Source: Saururus chinensis
Taxonomy: Eukaryota; Streptophyta; Magnoliopsida; Piperales; Saururaceae
Length of the DNA: 64,000 nt
Assembly (NCBI GenBank): GCA_035235625.1
Contig: CP141145.1
Span: 27,902,563 to 27,966,562 of the forward strand
Direction of reading: 5' to 3'
Position 1 is the first letter of the stretch. The number at the start of each line of letters is the position of its first letter. Of this stretch, positions 43,932 to 57,287 are shown in pieces. Made by a program: the position numbers and the translations under genes. The notes under the pieces are model-generated. The model did no database searches. It was not told the DNA's origin and saw only the letters and a list, made by a program, of their open reading frames with translations.

Positions 43932-46900
43932 TGTCACAACCTGGATTTTTAAAACCCTTTTTAAATAGAGGACATGCGATAATTCATAATAATTTTTTTT
44001 ATTTAAATCAAATTAATTGATTAATTATCCAAGTCGTGTTGACTAGGGTTCACAAATACGAATATTAAAATATATTATATTATTACATATGTCAAAATTT
44101 GATAAATAGCAGGTTAACCCTCTAAGTACAAGTCTGTCATCTGTCTGAAAATAAATAACCAAGTAAAGTTGGCTCTTATGCGAGTAATTACAATTACTTA
44201 CAAGATTGCAGAAGTAAGAAACTAGATCCCACTAGTGCAATGTCATCCTCAAACGCCCACCAACGTCCTAATCTCGCAACATCCCCATCTAAAGAACTTT
44301 CAACCAAACAAGACCAAACAACAACCAAATATCTCCTCCCCCTAGAGAAATGTTTCAAAAGAACAAAAGTATTAATTAATGATTTTCAGATCGGGCCAAC
44401 ATCACCCGATGTTAGTTGCCTACGAACTCATCAGACAACATCTCCAATGTTTCCAACAAGATCAGATCTAAATGTAGTTCTGCCTAAAACTACACTATCC
44501 TAAGAAGCATAATATCACACATGCAATACTTAAGTATTTTCAACCAACCTATATTTTATGCAAGTCCTTTAATCGTTCCACTTATTCTAATTAAACAAGC
44601 AATATCAAACAATGTTATTAATCATCTCTCGAACCATTGTTCGATAATTAATATCTTCATCTAATCCCAAAGACAGACAGACAGACTCATCAAATGTCAA
44701 CCTAAGTGACAAATGATACACTCACCACCCTCAAAGGTAAATCCATGATGAGGACCCTGGAATCTACCAGGAAGTACCGTCACCCATTCTAGCCCATAAA
44801 GGTCCTGACCGGAGTGGACAGGCATGGCCCACAATTGCACCTGAATAGAAGTGGCATGAAAAGACAACTAAGGAGGATGTCAGCTAATCCAAATGTGTGT
44901 ACACCAAATAATCCTCAATAGATTGGAAGTGAACCCGGCTCACGCAGAGCTCCTTCCAACGGGGAGGTGCAACTACACAATCAAATCAGCAGCTCCTCAA
45001 TAGAGTTAAAACTCAAAAAACCATTCTCAACCCTATCTTGCCCATTAATAAGCCAAGATTTCAAATGGCTATCCCAAACCCTATCAGTCCCTTTTAGACT
45101 AGGGTTGAATCTCAAAATTGAAATCGCTTCATCAACCAAGGCAAATCGTCATGTTAAAGGCTTTGTTCACTCTATGAACTAGTCCTAAACCCCTTTAAGG
45201 TATTTTAGTCTTGATCTTGATTAGGTGTTCTCGCCCAATCCAAAGCTATCTAACCCTATTGATTAATCTTTCATTAATCTTAAGCTAATAATAAATTATT
45301 ATCACAACAACAATAACAACATAAACAATACAAACCCCCATAGGTCCAACAAATCATAATATCAAGAACCAAACTCGATAATGATATTAGAAATGTTCGA
45401 GCTCTCGTGCCCTAACCCTCCTTGGGTTAACTGATTAAGTCTTTATTAAAATTGGTCATAATGCACCTAAGGGAATTAAAGTAATTATTTTACCTTAGAC
45501 ATGATCCTCTTTTTTTCTCACATAAGTCTTTAATATCTCAAGAGGTTTTTGTATCATATTGGCTCGTTAATTTCATTCGCACAAATGCAAGCTGGTCAGC
45601 TCATAAGGGTATTTCTATCTTTTTGTTCAGGGCTTCCCTAAATCTTGATGGGTCTAAAACTAATCCTACGGGTACTTCTTGACATTATGAACCCGAGGTA
45701 ATTTTCTTATCATTTAACGGGGTCGTAAACCCCTTAAACCGACCTTGATTCAATTAATCATTTTACTTTAACCCTAGGGGTAAAATAGTTAATTATTTAT
45801 TTACTGGGATGTTTTTCTAGCTTGTAGCTAGGTCCAAATTTAGGATACACATTAAAATCTAACTCAGATTTTTCTTAATTTTTAAATCCACTCATAGGCC
45901 CTTAAACTGGAGCCCCTAAGTCTGATCATTAATTATTATTATATGCTTCAACTCACAAGGGTAAATTAGTTATTTTATATCCTTTGGAATTTTTCCCAAT
46001 TTGAAACTTGGTCAGCACACTCGGCATAGTCTCCTGGCCATTTGTAATTTTTTTCAAAATTTTTTGAGAACTCTAACTCACTGAACAGAACCCGGTTCAG
46101 GGAGTGTGTTTTATATTTATTTTTTTTAAATAGACCAGACCAACCCAGTCCAGCGACGACCCGCATCACGGGTCGTCTTCCCCACGGCTGGCCAGAGGCA
46201 AGCCGATCTCTGGCAGTGCCGCCCATACTTGGGGCAGCCCAAGGCTTTCGGACCGCCGATGCACGGCGGAACCGATGGTGTCGATGTTGCAGCCGTACAG
46301 TGGCCGGTCGGTGGCCAAATGGCCACTTTTTGTTTTTTTTAAACTGTGCAGTGGACCGTTGTGGCCAGGCGGGCCCTGCACGGCCATGACCTCTATTTTT
46401 TTACCGTGACCCTCACAGCGGCGGCAGGACCTACAACTAGCGGGTCACCCTTGGTCTCTTTCGTCTGGTGACCGGATTTCTAGCCGAAAGATTACAAACC
46501 GGTAACGATCATGCGATAATTTTTTTTTCATAATCACTATTCATTGTAATTACGAAATGTTCAACGTAAGTACATGAACATTGATTGCAAAAATTACTAT
46601 TACACAATAGCTTGGAGAAATTATATCAAATTACTCAATAAAATCTTTGCTAATCTCGATTCAAAGACAAAGACAATGATCCTACCTTAATTGTTGGTTT
46701 GTCGTTGATCCACTGCCACGGGAGCCTCGCCGTCGACCACCTTCTCTCCTCCCTTAAGGCCCAAACCCCCCCCATTCATTGTGCCCTAAGCATCCCTTTT
46801 TAAAAGCATGGGGATTAGGGTTCCTAATCCCCCTAGAAGTTGGGTCAATCCTCCTCACTTAGGCAACCTAATTGGGTCTCTAAAAAAATAATTTCATAAC

Positions 46901-47196
46901 TCTAATTAATTGGGCTTGCAAAACAACTTAAACGGCCCAAATACACGTTTAAATCGGGTAAACGAGACCTATACGATATATTCAACTTAGAACAGTCGTA
47001 TCTCCCTCATCCGAACTCCAACTCATGTATTCTTGGTGGCGTTTTGAAGCTACTTCTGTCTACTTTATAACCACATAAGTTTTAGCCAAAAATTATATCT
47101 AGGGAGGAAGTTATTATAATAAGAATATCAATGGGTCAAACACCCTATTTTCCACGTATTTACTTTCTGAAATATTGGAAAATCCAGGATATTACA
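43932..47196 (-). mobile_element. gypsy-type LTR (3' LTR) nested in the hAT element
   Basis: On the minus strand it begins TGTAATATCCTGG at 47196 and ends GGTTGTGACA at 43932. Just upstream, at 47214-47197, is the polypurine tract CTTTTAAGGAGGGAAGAA expected before a 3' LTR, so a short piece of the internal region (to about 47370) is retained. The rest of the element is missing. The 3,265-bp LTR is related to that in synthetase intron 6. Open frames inside it, such as 44240-44503 and 46126-46387, have no recognisable domain. No target duplication is evident, in keeping with a truncated insertion. Confidence 0.75.
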
Positions 47197-48130
47197 TTCT
47201 TCCCTCCTTAAAAGAATTGTGTCCTCACAATTCACCATGGCCAACCCTTTACAAGCTTGGCCTTCAACTCAAAACTCATTCTACCTTCTCAAACAACATC
47301 AACAACAACTTATAATTTAAGTAGCACACATACCTAATATCCCACAAAATTCAATGATGCCTTCCTGTATTCTTGTATTTTAAAAAATAATTATTTTTTT
47401 CCTTCACTTGATTGATTTATAATGAATAAGATGAAATATGTGTAGGTCCTTGTTCCAATTCTATTTAATTACTTTTTTTCTGAAATAATGCAGTTTACCA
47501 AGCTAGCATTTAGAAAATTTATGAGCTACAACAAAATCTGTCAAGCTTTAATTATATGTGAGGATTAGCGCTTTAACAAATTTTGACCACTTTAGCAATG
47601 ATAATAAATTTTTGGGTCAAGAGAGATAGATATGTGCTTTTACTTGATAGGTTTTTAATGAATAAGATGAAATATGTGTAGATCTTTGTTCCATTTCTAT
47701 TTAACTTTTTTAATGTCTAAATAATTATTTCACTCTATTTTACTTACTGTTTGACTATTTCATTCATTGAATCACTATTTCACTTTGTTATTCTTCGATG
47801 ATTAAATTATTTGAATTACTGAATCGCTATTCTACGTATTGTTTAACCATTCAATTCTTTGAATGATTGAATTACTATTCTATTCATTGTTTGACTCTTT
47901 GAATGAATACCTATTTCAGTCTATACTCTAAACCCTAAATAAATATTTCAGTTCATTCTTTGGTCTTTACTTAATTAGATTTGTATTTTAAAAATAATTT
48001 TATAAAAGCAATGATTATTGGTTATTGAAAGTTAAAAGTCATGGTTGCTAGTATTTAAAGATCTATGTGCATCTTTTTGTGTTATAATATATTTTAACAT
48101 GTTATAGTAGAAGGTCTTGTTGCCTAAATA

Positions 48131-50494
48131 ATGGATAAATTTCTCAAAAGAAAGTCTAAGTGTCTTCGTTTTACACCTTCAACTTCTAGTGGTGATAAAG
48201 ATCAAACTGAAAAGAATGAAATACATATGTCAAAGGTCAATGTAGATGAATTAATAGTATATCCTGGGTAACGAACTCCGATTTCAAGATTTCATCCCAA
48301 TGACCAAGACATTGTTAGGAGATATTATTTGCAAAAGAGCCCTTGTCAACATCGTAGTTACTCTTTCCCTCAAAGTGAATTTTCAGGAGTACAATGACTA
48401 TTTAATCCTAATTGGTTTGATAAGCATCCCACTTGGCTAGAATATAGCATGGATAAAGATGCAATATTTTGTCTATATTGTTATCTTTTTGGAGAGGTGG
48501 GGGGTAAAATTACTTTTGTAATCAAAAGAATTTAAAAATTGGAAGAAATATGAAAGAACCGATGCTCATGTAGGAGGAGTGGACAGTTATCACAATAAAG
48601 CTTACAAGATGGGTTAATGCTTATTAAATCAAGAACAACACATTAGAACAATTTTAAAGAAGCAAGAAGAGGAAAGTAAACTTGAATATCTTACTCAGTT
48701 GGAATTGAGTGCACTAGATTTCTTTTAAATCAAGGTTTACTTCTTTGTGGTCATGATGAATCAGAAGATTCAGATAATCAAGGAAATTTTCTTGAACTTC
48801 TAAAAAAATTTGCACATAAAAGTGGAGATGTGGGTCGGGTTGTGCTAAAAAATGCTCCTCAAAATGACAAAGTGACAACGCCAAGTATTCAGAAGGATAT
48901 TTAAATTCATTTGCAATAGAGACTGTAGTAGCTATCATCAATGATATTGGGGATGCATTCTTTGCTATTTTGGTTGATAAATCTTGTGAAGTGTCCATTA
49001 AGGAACAAACGGTTGTTGCTATACACCATGTAGATCAATGAGGTTGTGTGATTGAGTGTGTTATTGGCTTCATACATGTTAAAGAAACAATAGTTGTGGA
49101 ACTTAAAAAGGCAATTGAAGAACTATTTTCCAAGCATGGATTAAGTATACAAAGATTGTGAGAACAAGGTTATGATGGTGCAAGTAACATGCAAGGTGAG
49201 TTTAATGGGATAAAAGCACTTATTTTGAATGAGAATGAATATGCACACTGTATTCATTGTTTTGCTCATTGTCTTCAATTAACACTTGTTGTCATTGCAA
49301 AAAATAACAAGGCAATAAGTAATTTTTTTGACTTGCTCTCCACTATAATGAATGTTGTTGGAGCATCATGTAAGCGCAAAGATTATCTCAAAGAACAACA
49401 ACTAAAAGATATTACTAAAGCAATTAAGAGTAGTGACTTAGCGATCAGGAAAGGACTTAACCAAGAAACTAACTTGAGAAAGCCATGTGACACACATTGG
49501 GGCTCACATTATGGTACATTGCAAAGCTTTATAGTCATGTTTTTTATTGTGATTCTAGTGCTTGATATTTTGATAAAAATGGCGAAGAGCGAGAGTTGAG
49601 AGCCAAAGCAAATTCCTTAGTTGATAATATACTATCTTTTGAATTTATTTTTGATTTGCATATATATTATGAAGAAGATTTTAGGGGTAACCAATGTACA
49701 ATCAAAAGCATTGCAACGGAAGGACCAAGATATTGTGAATGTGATGACTTTGGTTGAATCATCTAAGGAAACATTGCTGGAACTAAGAGACAATGGATGG
49801 GACTCTATCATGATTGATATTTGATTATTTTGTAACCAACATGATATTGATATTCCTTGTATGGATGACAAGTATATAGCACGAGGAAGGTCACGATGTG
49901 GAGAGCAAATTACAAACCTACATTATTATCGTGTTGGTTTGTTGTACATTGTTATTGATATACAACTCTATGAACTTAACACTCGTTTCATAGAAAGGAA
50001 TACAAAGTTGCTTCTTTGTATATCATGTCTTGATCCAAGAGATTCTTTCTTAGCTTATAATAAACAAAAATTACTTTGTCTTGCTAGAATTTATCCACGT
50101 GAATTCTCTACAATGGATATCTTAACCCTTGATGATCAACTGGATATTTATATTGTGGATATGCAGTTTGATAATGAGTTCTCAAACTTAATTGGGATTG
50201 CTGATCTTGCTAAGAAAATGCTAGAGAAGAAAAAAAAATTACGATTACCTTTGGTTTATTTGCTCATAAAGTTGACATTAACCCTTCCAATTGTAACTGT
50301 ACAGTTGAAATTACATTTTCTATAATGAATATTGTGAAGAATAAGCTTTGTAATCAAATGGGAGATGAGTTGATGAGTGATTGTTTAATTACATATATTG
50401 AGAATGACATTTTCAAGAAAATTGATAATAAGAAGATCATCAAAAGCTTCCAAAATATGAAACCTCGTCAAGGGCAATTGCCATCTCAATGGTA
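48131..50494 (+). pseudogene. hAT transposase pseudogene (zinc finger MYM-type 1-like, DUF4371)
   Basis: It starts MDKFLKRKSKCLRF and follows the order of this transposase family. A TTF-type zinc-finger region comes first (WLEYSMDKDAIFCLYCYLFG). DUF4371 is next (LLCGHDESEDSDNQGNFLEL). The RNase-H-like core contains QGYDGASNMQGEFNG, then AHCIHCFAHCLQLTLV. The hAT C-terminal region ends FQNMKPRQGQLPSQW. At least ten stops and frame changes break it, the longest piece being 154 codons (49861-50325). It is thus not able to make a transposase. Confidence 0.85.
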
Positions 50495-50921
50495 ATATTA
50501 TCTTCATTATTATATTTATTTATTTATAAATTTTTATTTTTATTTGTATATTCTTGTTTTTCCTTGCATTAATGAGGTTTTGTACTAGTTAGGTTTTAAA
50601 ATGAAATTAGTCTTCTATTAACATTTGTCTTTTTGAAACTGGAAGCGTTTAATTTCTTGGCATTGAGATGCATGATTCATGTATATCGAAAATCATTGCA
50701 AATAAAGTTTACAAGGATGACAAATGGGTATGTATTTAACTGATATTAAATACTTATTATATTTTGTTAATAATTTTTATAATTACTTATATTTTTTATC
50801 TTAACTTTATGTTTTACTTAAGTATACCTTAATCATTAGCCTTATTATTTTAGTAAGAAAAAAAAATTTAAGCTTTGTTATCACATGACCCCTTTCACCA
50901 AAAATCCTAAGTTCGCCCCTG

Positions 50922-50929
50922 ACTACATT
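50922..50929. repeat. 8-bp target site duplication, right (hAT)
   Basis: ACTACATT, matching 43432-43439 exactly. Confidence 0.9.
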
Positions 50930-52783
50930 TGTTTTTCCTAAGTGGTATTGAGTAGAAAAATCATAATCCTTAATATATTCAATCCACCATCTTTGCATCA
51001 TGTTGAGATCACTTTGAGAGAATATATACTTTAGACTTTGGTGATCTGCAAAGACTTCAAACTTCTCTCCATACAAGTAATGTCTCTAAAATTTTAAAGC
51101 AAAACTGCTACTACCAATTCTTGGTCATAAGTAGGGTAATTACCTTCATGTCTCTTTAATTGTCTTGAAGCATAAGTTATTACTTTTTCATTCTGCATTA
51201 ACACACATCTGAGGCCTTTTTTAGGAAGCATCACTATACACCACAAATCCTCCGCTACCATATGGTAAAGCTAGGACTGGTGCAGTTGTTAGCTTCCTTT
51301 TTAGTTCTTAAAAACTTTTTTCCCATGTCTCATCCTAAATAAACATTATCCATTTCCTTGTTAATTTTGTCAAGGGTAAAACGATACTTGAAAATCCACG
51401 AATGAAGCTTTGGAAATATCCTATAGGAGTTGACACTTCTAGTATATATCTTAGTTCCATAACAAGATAACCAATACTTTAAACAAAATAATTGAATATA
51501 AAAGAATGTGTTGATCCGGGATCTATTAAAACCTTAGCAATCTAGTCCAAGATTAGAAGTGCACCTTGTAGAACTCCCTTTGAAGCTTGAGCTTCTTCCG
51601 CAGTAATAGTATATACTCGCCCCTAAGCTTTGGGCTTCTGTTCCGGCTTGATCACCTCTTGGATTTTCTTCTTAGGGTAATCCTTAATACGGTGTCTTAG
51701 TTCATCATAAGAAAAATATTGTTCCTAAGAGTAGTAACAAATTCCGGGTAGACGAAATTGGTTGCACTTCAAACCCTTTTCTAAATTGTTTCCCTTGAGA
51801 TTATGTCTGTGGCTTAGAAGGCTTTTAAAATTTTTTATTAATGTTCAGACTATTAAATGTAACATTTCTCTTTCTTTCTATAGTCTTCTAAACGTTGCTC
51901 TACTATTGGTCCTTACGTTCTGCCAAGAACTCTTGATATTCTTGTTCCAACAAAAAAACCAATTTCACTGTTTTGGCATAGGTAGTAGGCTGAAAACTTA
52001 CAATTCTACTACAGAGTCCATTTTTCAAGCCCCTAACAAACTTCCAAGCTTTTTTTAACTTTGTAGGGCAATAATTAGGAGTAAAGCATTATAACTGCAC
52101 AAATTTATTTTCATATTGGACCACTGTCATATTTCCTTTCTACTGATGGCCACCAAAAAATCACTTCCCATGTCATGCCAAATGTGGCTACATCCACTTT
52201 CCTATCCTTTGGAACTTTCATCACTTTAAAATTTCTTTCCAGTTCAAATGTTCATTTCTCGGCTGTCTTGGGGCCATCCTCCCCTGTAAAGGCTAGAGCA
52301 ATTTCTTGTATCGCTCTAACTTGTTACCTTTCTCAATCTTATTATTTTCAAATGAACTATTGGAATTTTTTGCAAATTGGAGCTAGGTTGGAACCCTTGC
52401 ACTTGAAGATGTTGAGTCATTTTTTGCACCATCTAAGTAAAAGAAATTTTCGATTGGGTCCTCTAATTTGTAAGCTGATATTTTAGCAAGAGTCAAATCA
52501 TCAAACTGTGGCACATCTCTACCAATATTAGAAGTCATCCCCAGAGTGCTAATATATTGTAACAACCTTGAATTAATAGTTTGGTACGCACATACAAGTT
52601 CTTCTTTTCCTTAAAACAAGACATGTGTTTTAAACATCCCGCTCAAATGTTCACATAACCAAAGCAGATAAAAATCATTCAGTTCAAGAGAAAATATCAT
52701 ATAAGCAATATAGTAATTATCTATGTTGATTGATTAAATTACCCCTCTATGGACAATATAACCATGGGCCCTGATACCAACTA
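50922..52783 (-). pseudogene. gypsy retrotransposon gag-pol remnant (5' half of the split element)
   Basis: On the minus strand, from the LTR inward: a tRNA-Met-type primer binding site (TGGTATCAGGGC, 52779-52768), a gag-like stretch (near 52565-52383), and an aspartic protease motif VLIDPGSTHSFI near 51530-51495. RNase H then runs from about 51325 to 50930 ([60 protein letters not shown]). Only about 200 bases separate protease from RNase H, so the reverse-transcriptase palm has been deleted. Stops and frame changes are common. Confidence 0.78.
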
Positions 52784-54476
52784 TGGCATCCCTCACATAT
52801 TAAAATCATTTAAATTTTCAAAAATAAATATTCAAACTATGATGGCCCATAAAATCAACACTCATAACTCATAAATTTATCACATAAAAAAAAGATAATA
52901 AGTGCCAAGAATTCTTGTCCATAGATATGGTAATTATATAGAGTTTTAATTTCAAACATCTTGTGCCTGTAAACATCAATCAACTTAAATAATTACATAA
53001 CTATTCCTTACAACAAAACATAGATAAATTATTCAAAAAGTTTTTCTTCTTTCACTTCCACTTTTGCTACATTACTTGCAAAATTTGTAGGTGGGTAAGT
53101 ATATTTATACTGCATATGTTGTACTAAAGTCTAAAAACATGCTAATCAAAAGTATTTGTAAAAAAAATCATAATCAAAAGATAATTATAATCTATTCAAA
53201 AAACCATTTTGAAATTAAATCATCCATAATAAAACTGATCAATCTTTGAGCAATCTTGGATCGATCTTAGTTCAAACCTGGAACAATCTTGGATCAAACC
53301 TGAATCAATCTTAGATCAAACTTGGATCAATTCTAGATCAATCTTGGATCAATCCTGGATCAACCTTAATCTTAATACAGAATCTCTCAAAAACTAAATC
53401 GTCCGATAACAAATCAATCTTTACACATAAACTTTTAGAAAATAACTCATCTGATAACAAATCAAATCCAGAAGCCACGATACATAGTGGCCTACTCCAC
53501 TCATGGAGCCACGGAAGCCAGAAAGGATATGAGTCCCCCGATGATACTCTACACCCGGGCACACCATAGCCAATTTGGGCTAGTATCCAAAATATAATAA
53601 AAGTTATTGGTTTGTTAATCAAGGAATTAACCAGAGAGTACAAGCACCCAACACATATCATATCACAATCAAATCACTTAACGAACATTTTTTTCTCAAA
53701 AAACATAGCTATAAAGCATACCCTAGCAAAATATTTTAAAAGAATTAAATTCCATAAATAGAGCATAGGTTTAGAATTTAAAACCCCTACCTGAACCTTG
53801 GGTATTAAGTTTTCTTACTTTAGAGGTCTCAACTAGAGAAAATGATTCCGCCATGGCATCCAACATACTCGACTTAGCTGAAATCTCCTTTTGAACTACC
53901 TGAATTGGACTTAAAGGCAACTTAGATTCAAAGAATTGAAGTTTTAGGAGTGTGTGGGAGACTGGGAGTGGAAAAATGAAAATTTGCGTGTTGTTGTGAT
54001 GCACCACTTTGCAACGAAGCACCGCATGGCCTTGACATGCCGTACGATGCAGCCCGACATCTTTGTGCATCATACTGCTCGCATGCTACTATGCGTCATT
54101 ACTATTATTTTAATATATATATTTTTTCAAAAATACTCAAAATTTTAAAATGTTGTAACATTTTACCCTGAAGTCTGATTCGTGCATTCTTGGTACTGCT
54201 GAACTTGTATTAACGAGCTTTATGAAATTAAACCCCACATAGGTAGGTTATCCCACACTTTTCAAGTAGGTCCTACACATAAAACATGCTTCTTAAGGTC
54301 ATAACTTACGATCCCGATGTCCGATTTGTGTGGTTCAAGACTGGTTACGCTCGTTTTTTAGAGCTCTATCATATCCCCAAGAAAAATTACTAAACAAAAA
54401 GTTCTAAATAAGTAAAATTTACTAAAAACTTTTTATTAAATAGAGAAAACCTTACAAAAAATTCAGGGTCGTTACA
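52784..54476 (-). mobile_element. 5' LTR of the split gypsy element
   Basis: On the minus strand it begins TGTAACGACCCTGAA at 54476 and ends AGGGATGCCA at 52784. The tRNA-Met primer binding site follows after four bases. The TG...CA ends, 1.7-kb length and adjacency to the primer site support the call. A tandem 12-base repeat (GATCAATCTTGG type) lies in it at 53240-53362. Confidence 0.7.
53240..53362. repeat. 12-bp tandem repeat in the gypsy LTR
   Basis: About ten degenerate copies of a 12-base unit like ATCAATCTTGG run in a row. It probably arose by slippage. Confidence 0.8.
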
Positions 54477-55466
54477 ACTTTGCCTTCAAAAATATCTATG
54501 GTGTCTAATTACTCCCCGGAGGTTAAGATGATGCCTCAGTAACATTCATTTCTTTTGATGATCTAGCTAATTAAATTATAATGAGCTCTAATTATAGATA
54601 GTAATTGTAAGATTTTGAGTAAGAGTATGATTATAAGATTCTAAGTAAGAGTAAGATTGTAAAATTCTAAGAGTGAGTTTGTAATATTCTGAGTAAGGCT
54701 TTAAGTGTAAGTTTATGAACAGGACTATAAGTGTAAGGTTTTGAGTAAGATTGTATGTGAAAGAATTTGAGGAAAACTTCTAAGGAAGACGGTAAGCATA
54801 AGGATTTGAGTAAGATGGTAAGAGTAAGTGTAAGAATGATGATTTAATTATTATGTATGCCTTTTGCTTCATGTTACATTTTATGAATGCATATATGTAT
54901 GGACTTAATAGTTTATTGATTAGTACTCTCCTAGTGAGTGTGAAAATACTCATTTTTTCTCTTTTTAGCCTCATATGTTCTCGAGGCTTTTGCAGGGCTT
55001 TGATCCTGAGCTCCTTGGACTAGACACTTGCGTTCCTTGGTGGATTGATTCGTTGAGTTCCTTTTATGTCTTTAGCCCATTGTGAGTTCTTATGAGTTGC
55101 TACGATCTAATGTATTGAGCAAGATGGGAGTTGTTTATATTTGTCTGGACTTGTATATTAGATTATACCTTAGACTGTTTGTGGGACTTGTACTTAGAGA
55201 TGTTTGGGAGGTATTTGTTATTAAGCCTATGGCCATGACGATTTATTTTGTATGTTTCATTTTAATTTATGCCTGAGAATGTTTTGTTTAGTCATACAAT
55301 GATTTAAAAGAAATTTATGTGGTAAAATGAATATTTGATGTTTTAGATTTATAAAAATTGTTTCATAGGTTTCAAATTTTATCATTTTTTCTATTTATAC
55401 CCGTCATATTGTAAAAAAAATTTGTGAATTTTAAAGAAAATGTGTGTAAAATTCTCGGGTGTGACA
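54477..55466 (+). repeat. probable LTR or LTR-like repeat
   Basis: It contains a degenerate GTAAGAGTAAGATT-type repeat at 54600-54830 and ends AAATTCTCGGGTGTGACA at 55466, an ending typical of plant gypsy LTRs. The left end is not defined, and no protein motif is present. Confidence 0.4.
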
Positions 55467-56035
55467 CACACACACACGTGTGAGTGTGTTGTATACTTGG
55501 TGTGCATGCATTATGAGAACTGACCCACAACTTTGTGCATCCTATATGTATGTGTTACAGGGAAGGCCCGAAATGTTGTGCAACATGTGTGTACAACATT
55601 ATGCAAAATACACACAACGATGGGCACACATGGTTGGCCATGTTGTGCACTAGGTCGGCTAGCTTGTTGTTTGGAGTATTAATATGCCCCATCCCCCTAA
55701 AATAGCATTAGATAGTCTTGTGGAGTATTTTGGGGCCGTTTGATAAACTTTGGATTGGGCATGCTTGTACAACCACTTTGGCTGTCACTCAAGTAAAATG
55801 CAATATTTTATGCTATATAGGGGAGACTAGGTGAGTTGAAATGTACGAGTTGTTAGCATGATGCCTAGCCTAACTATCTACCATATAATGCAATGAAATC
55901 TGCTTTGGTTGCTAGCCATCATGTCAGGAGTCCCGTCAGTTTGGAGATGGGGTTCTCCGACCTAATGGTTGGTCGTTCGGCCTTATTGGAAAGAATGGCC
56001 TTTGCTTACACTTGATTGAAATGAAGTGTTATGAC
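55467..56035 (+). repeat. dispersed repeat, copy 2
   Basis: Same orientation and block order as 653-1290: CACACACGTG, GGGAAGGCCCG, GCAACATGTGTGTACAAC, CACACATGGTTGG, GGGGTTCTCCGAC and CGTTCGGCCTTAT. It lies directly after an LTR-like ending, so it may be the internal leader of that element. Confidence 0.5.
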
Positions 56036-57287
56036 GTCCCATGTGTCCCCCATCCTCCTCTTCTTCTTCTAGCTTTGGCGGCAGCTCCAACCATGCCTTT
56101 AATGATAGTGTCAGCCTTGCTATTGTTGCCACTTATAACCCTACCATGTTGTCCCATCCCACTGGTTGGGGTGGAAGAGGAGCGGAAGAGAGAGAAAAAA
56201 AGGAGGATGAGAAGAAGAGGCACAACTACTCGCAAGTATTTCTACCACCTCGTATTGTTTGTCATCAAGAGGAGGAAGAAAAGAAGAAGAGAGAAGTAAG
56301 ATAAGGAGAAGTTGACAAAGAAGGTCGTAAAGGTGGGGAAAGAATAGACCGATAAAAGGACAACGATATCTTGGTGTATAGGTGATAACTGTAATGTAGT
56401 AGAAAGAAGAGTAGAGTGAATAGGTGAGAGATTTATACAATAAGAGAAGGATAAAGTATGGTGAGTGTTAAGAGATTTTATAATATTCCCTCTATCTTAT
56501 ATTAATAGTTATATTTAAAAAATTATAGTTTTTATTGAATGGTAAAACCTACTTCTAAGAAAAGGAAAAATAAGCTTATGATAATTTTTTTAAAGTACCC
56601 AACCACTTAAATTTAATAAAATAAAATTATTAATATAAAATAAATTATTTTTAAATAAAAAATAATATTTTAACATAAAAAACTTATACATGAGTTTTGA
56701 TTGGTCTAAAGAAGTAAATCTATGTGAACTTCGTGTGGAGTTGTGAAATCTAATTAAAACTCTTATGTAAATTTTTATAGGTATTTTTGTAGGTATTATG
56801 AAGTCAAATTAAAATTCTTATGTGAGAAAATGAATAATGAAAAAGTGAAGCGTGGGAAATGGGAACGTTAATGCATAGACCAGTGAATAACTAGTGGCCA
56901 AGCTAACGCTCTAGCCCAATAGGCTCTAGCCCAATAGCCATGTCCCCTAATTGCTTGCCGGTTGCCAAAACAAACCTGTGACCAGTGCCCAAAAGAATCC
57001 CCGCTTCTGTTTTCTTCTAAGTATTAAAGCATTTCTGTGCAACAGATGTGAACGCAGAGGAAGAACTTTTTAGGCTACCTTGCATGCAGCCCATGTGGTT
57101 CTGGTCCCTTGACAGGCATCTGGTGACGAGTACATCCCAGTCCCACCCTCTTTTCCTCTTGCCCTCCATGTGACTGGCTCTCTGGATAATGCATGTCCGT
57201 CACCCACTGCGGTGAAATCATGTTCTTCGCTCCTTACTACATATACTTCACTCCTAACTGCATATATGGCTCTCTGAAAAAGCTCAC
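56036..57287. other. 5' flank of the TPD1-like gene, no other gene recognised
   Basis: At 56484-56660 there is a Stowaway-like repeat start (TTCCCTCTATCTTATATTAA) with TTGAATGGTAAAA, also seen at 16987-17030 and 26580. A purine-rich stretch at 56180-56330 gives charged frames (Lys/Glu/Arg) on the plus strand with no domain. Confidence 0.4.

Larger units (their letters stand above)
43440..50921 (+). mobile_element. hAT element with zf-MYM1-like transposase pseudogene, inserted in gypsy pol
   Basis: The ends CAGGGGCAAATGAACC and CAGGGGCGAACTTAGG (read inward from the right) are inverted. They are flanked by a perfect 8-bp duplication, ACTACATT. Total length is 7,482 bp, including a 3.3-kb LTR insertion and its adjoining PPT fragment. 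The transposase pseudogene lies at 48131-50494. The insertion falls in the gypsy pol reading frame between codons for NVV and DALS, so the host element can be rejoined without loss. Confidence 0.9.

Noticed and set aside
46126..46387. GC-rich minus-strand frames in the LTR at 43932-47196
   Set aside because: No domain, overlapping frames, and location inside a non-coding LTR.
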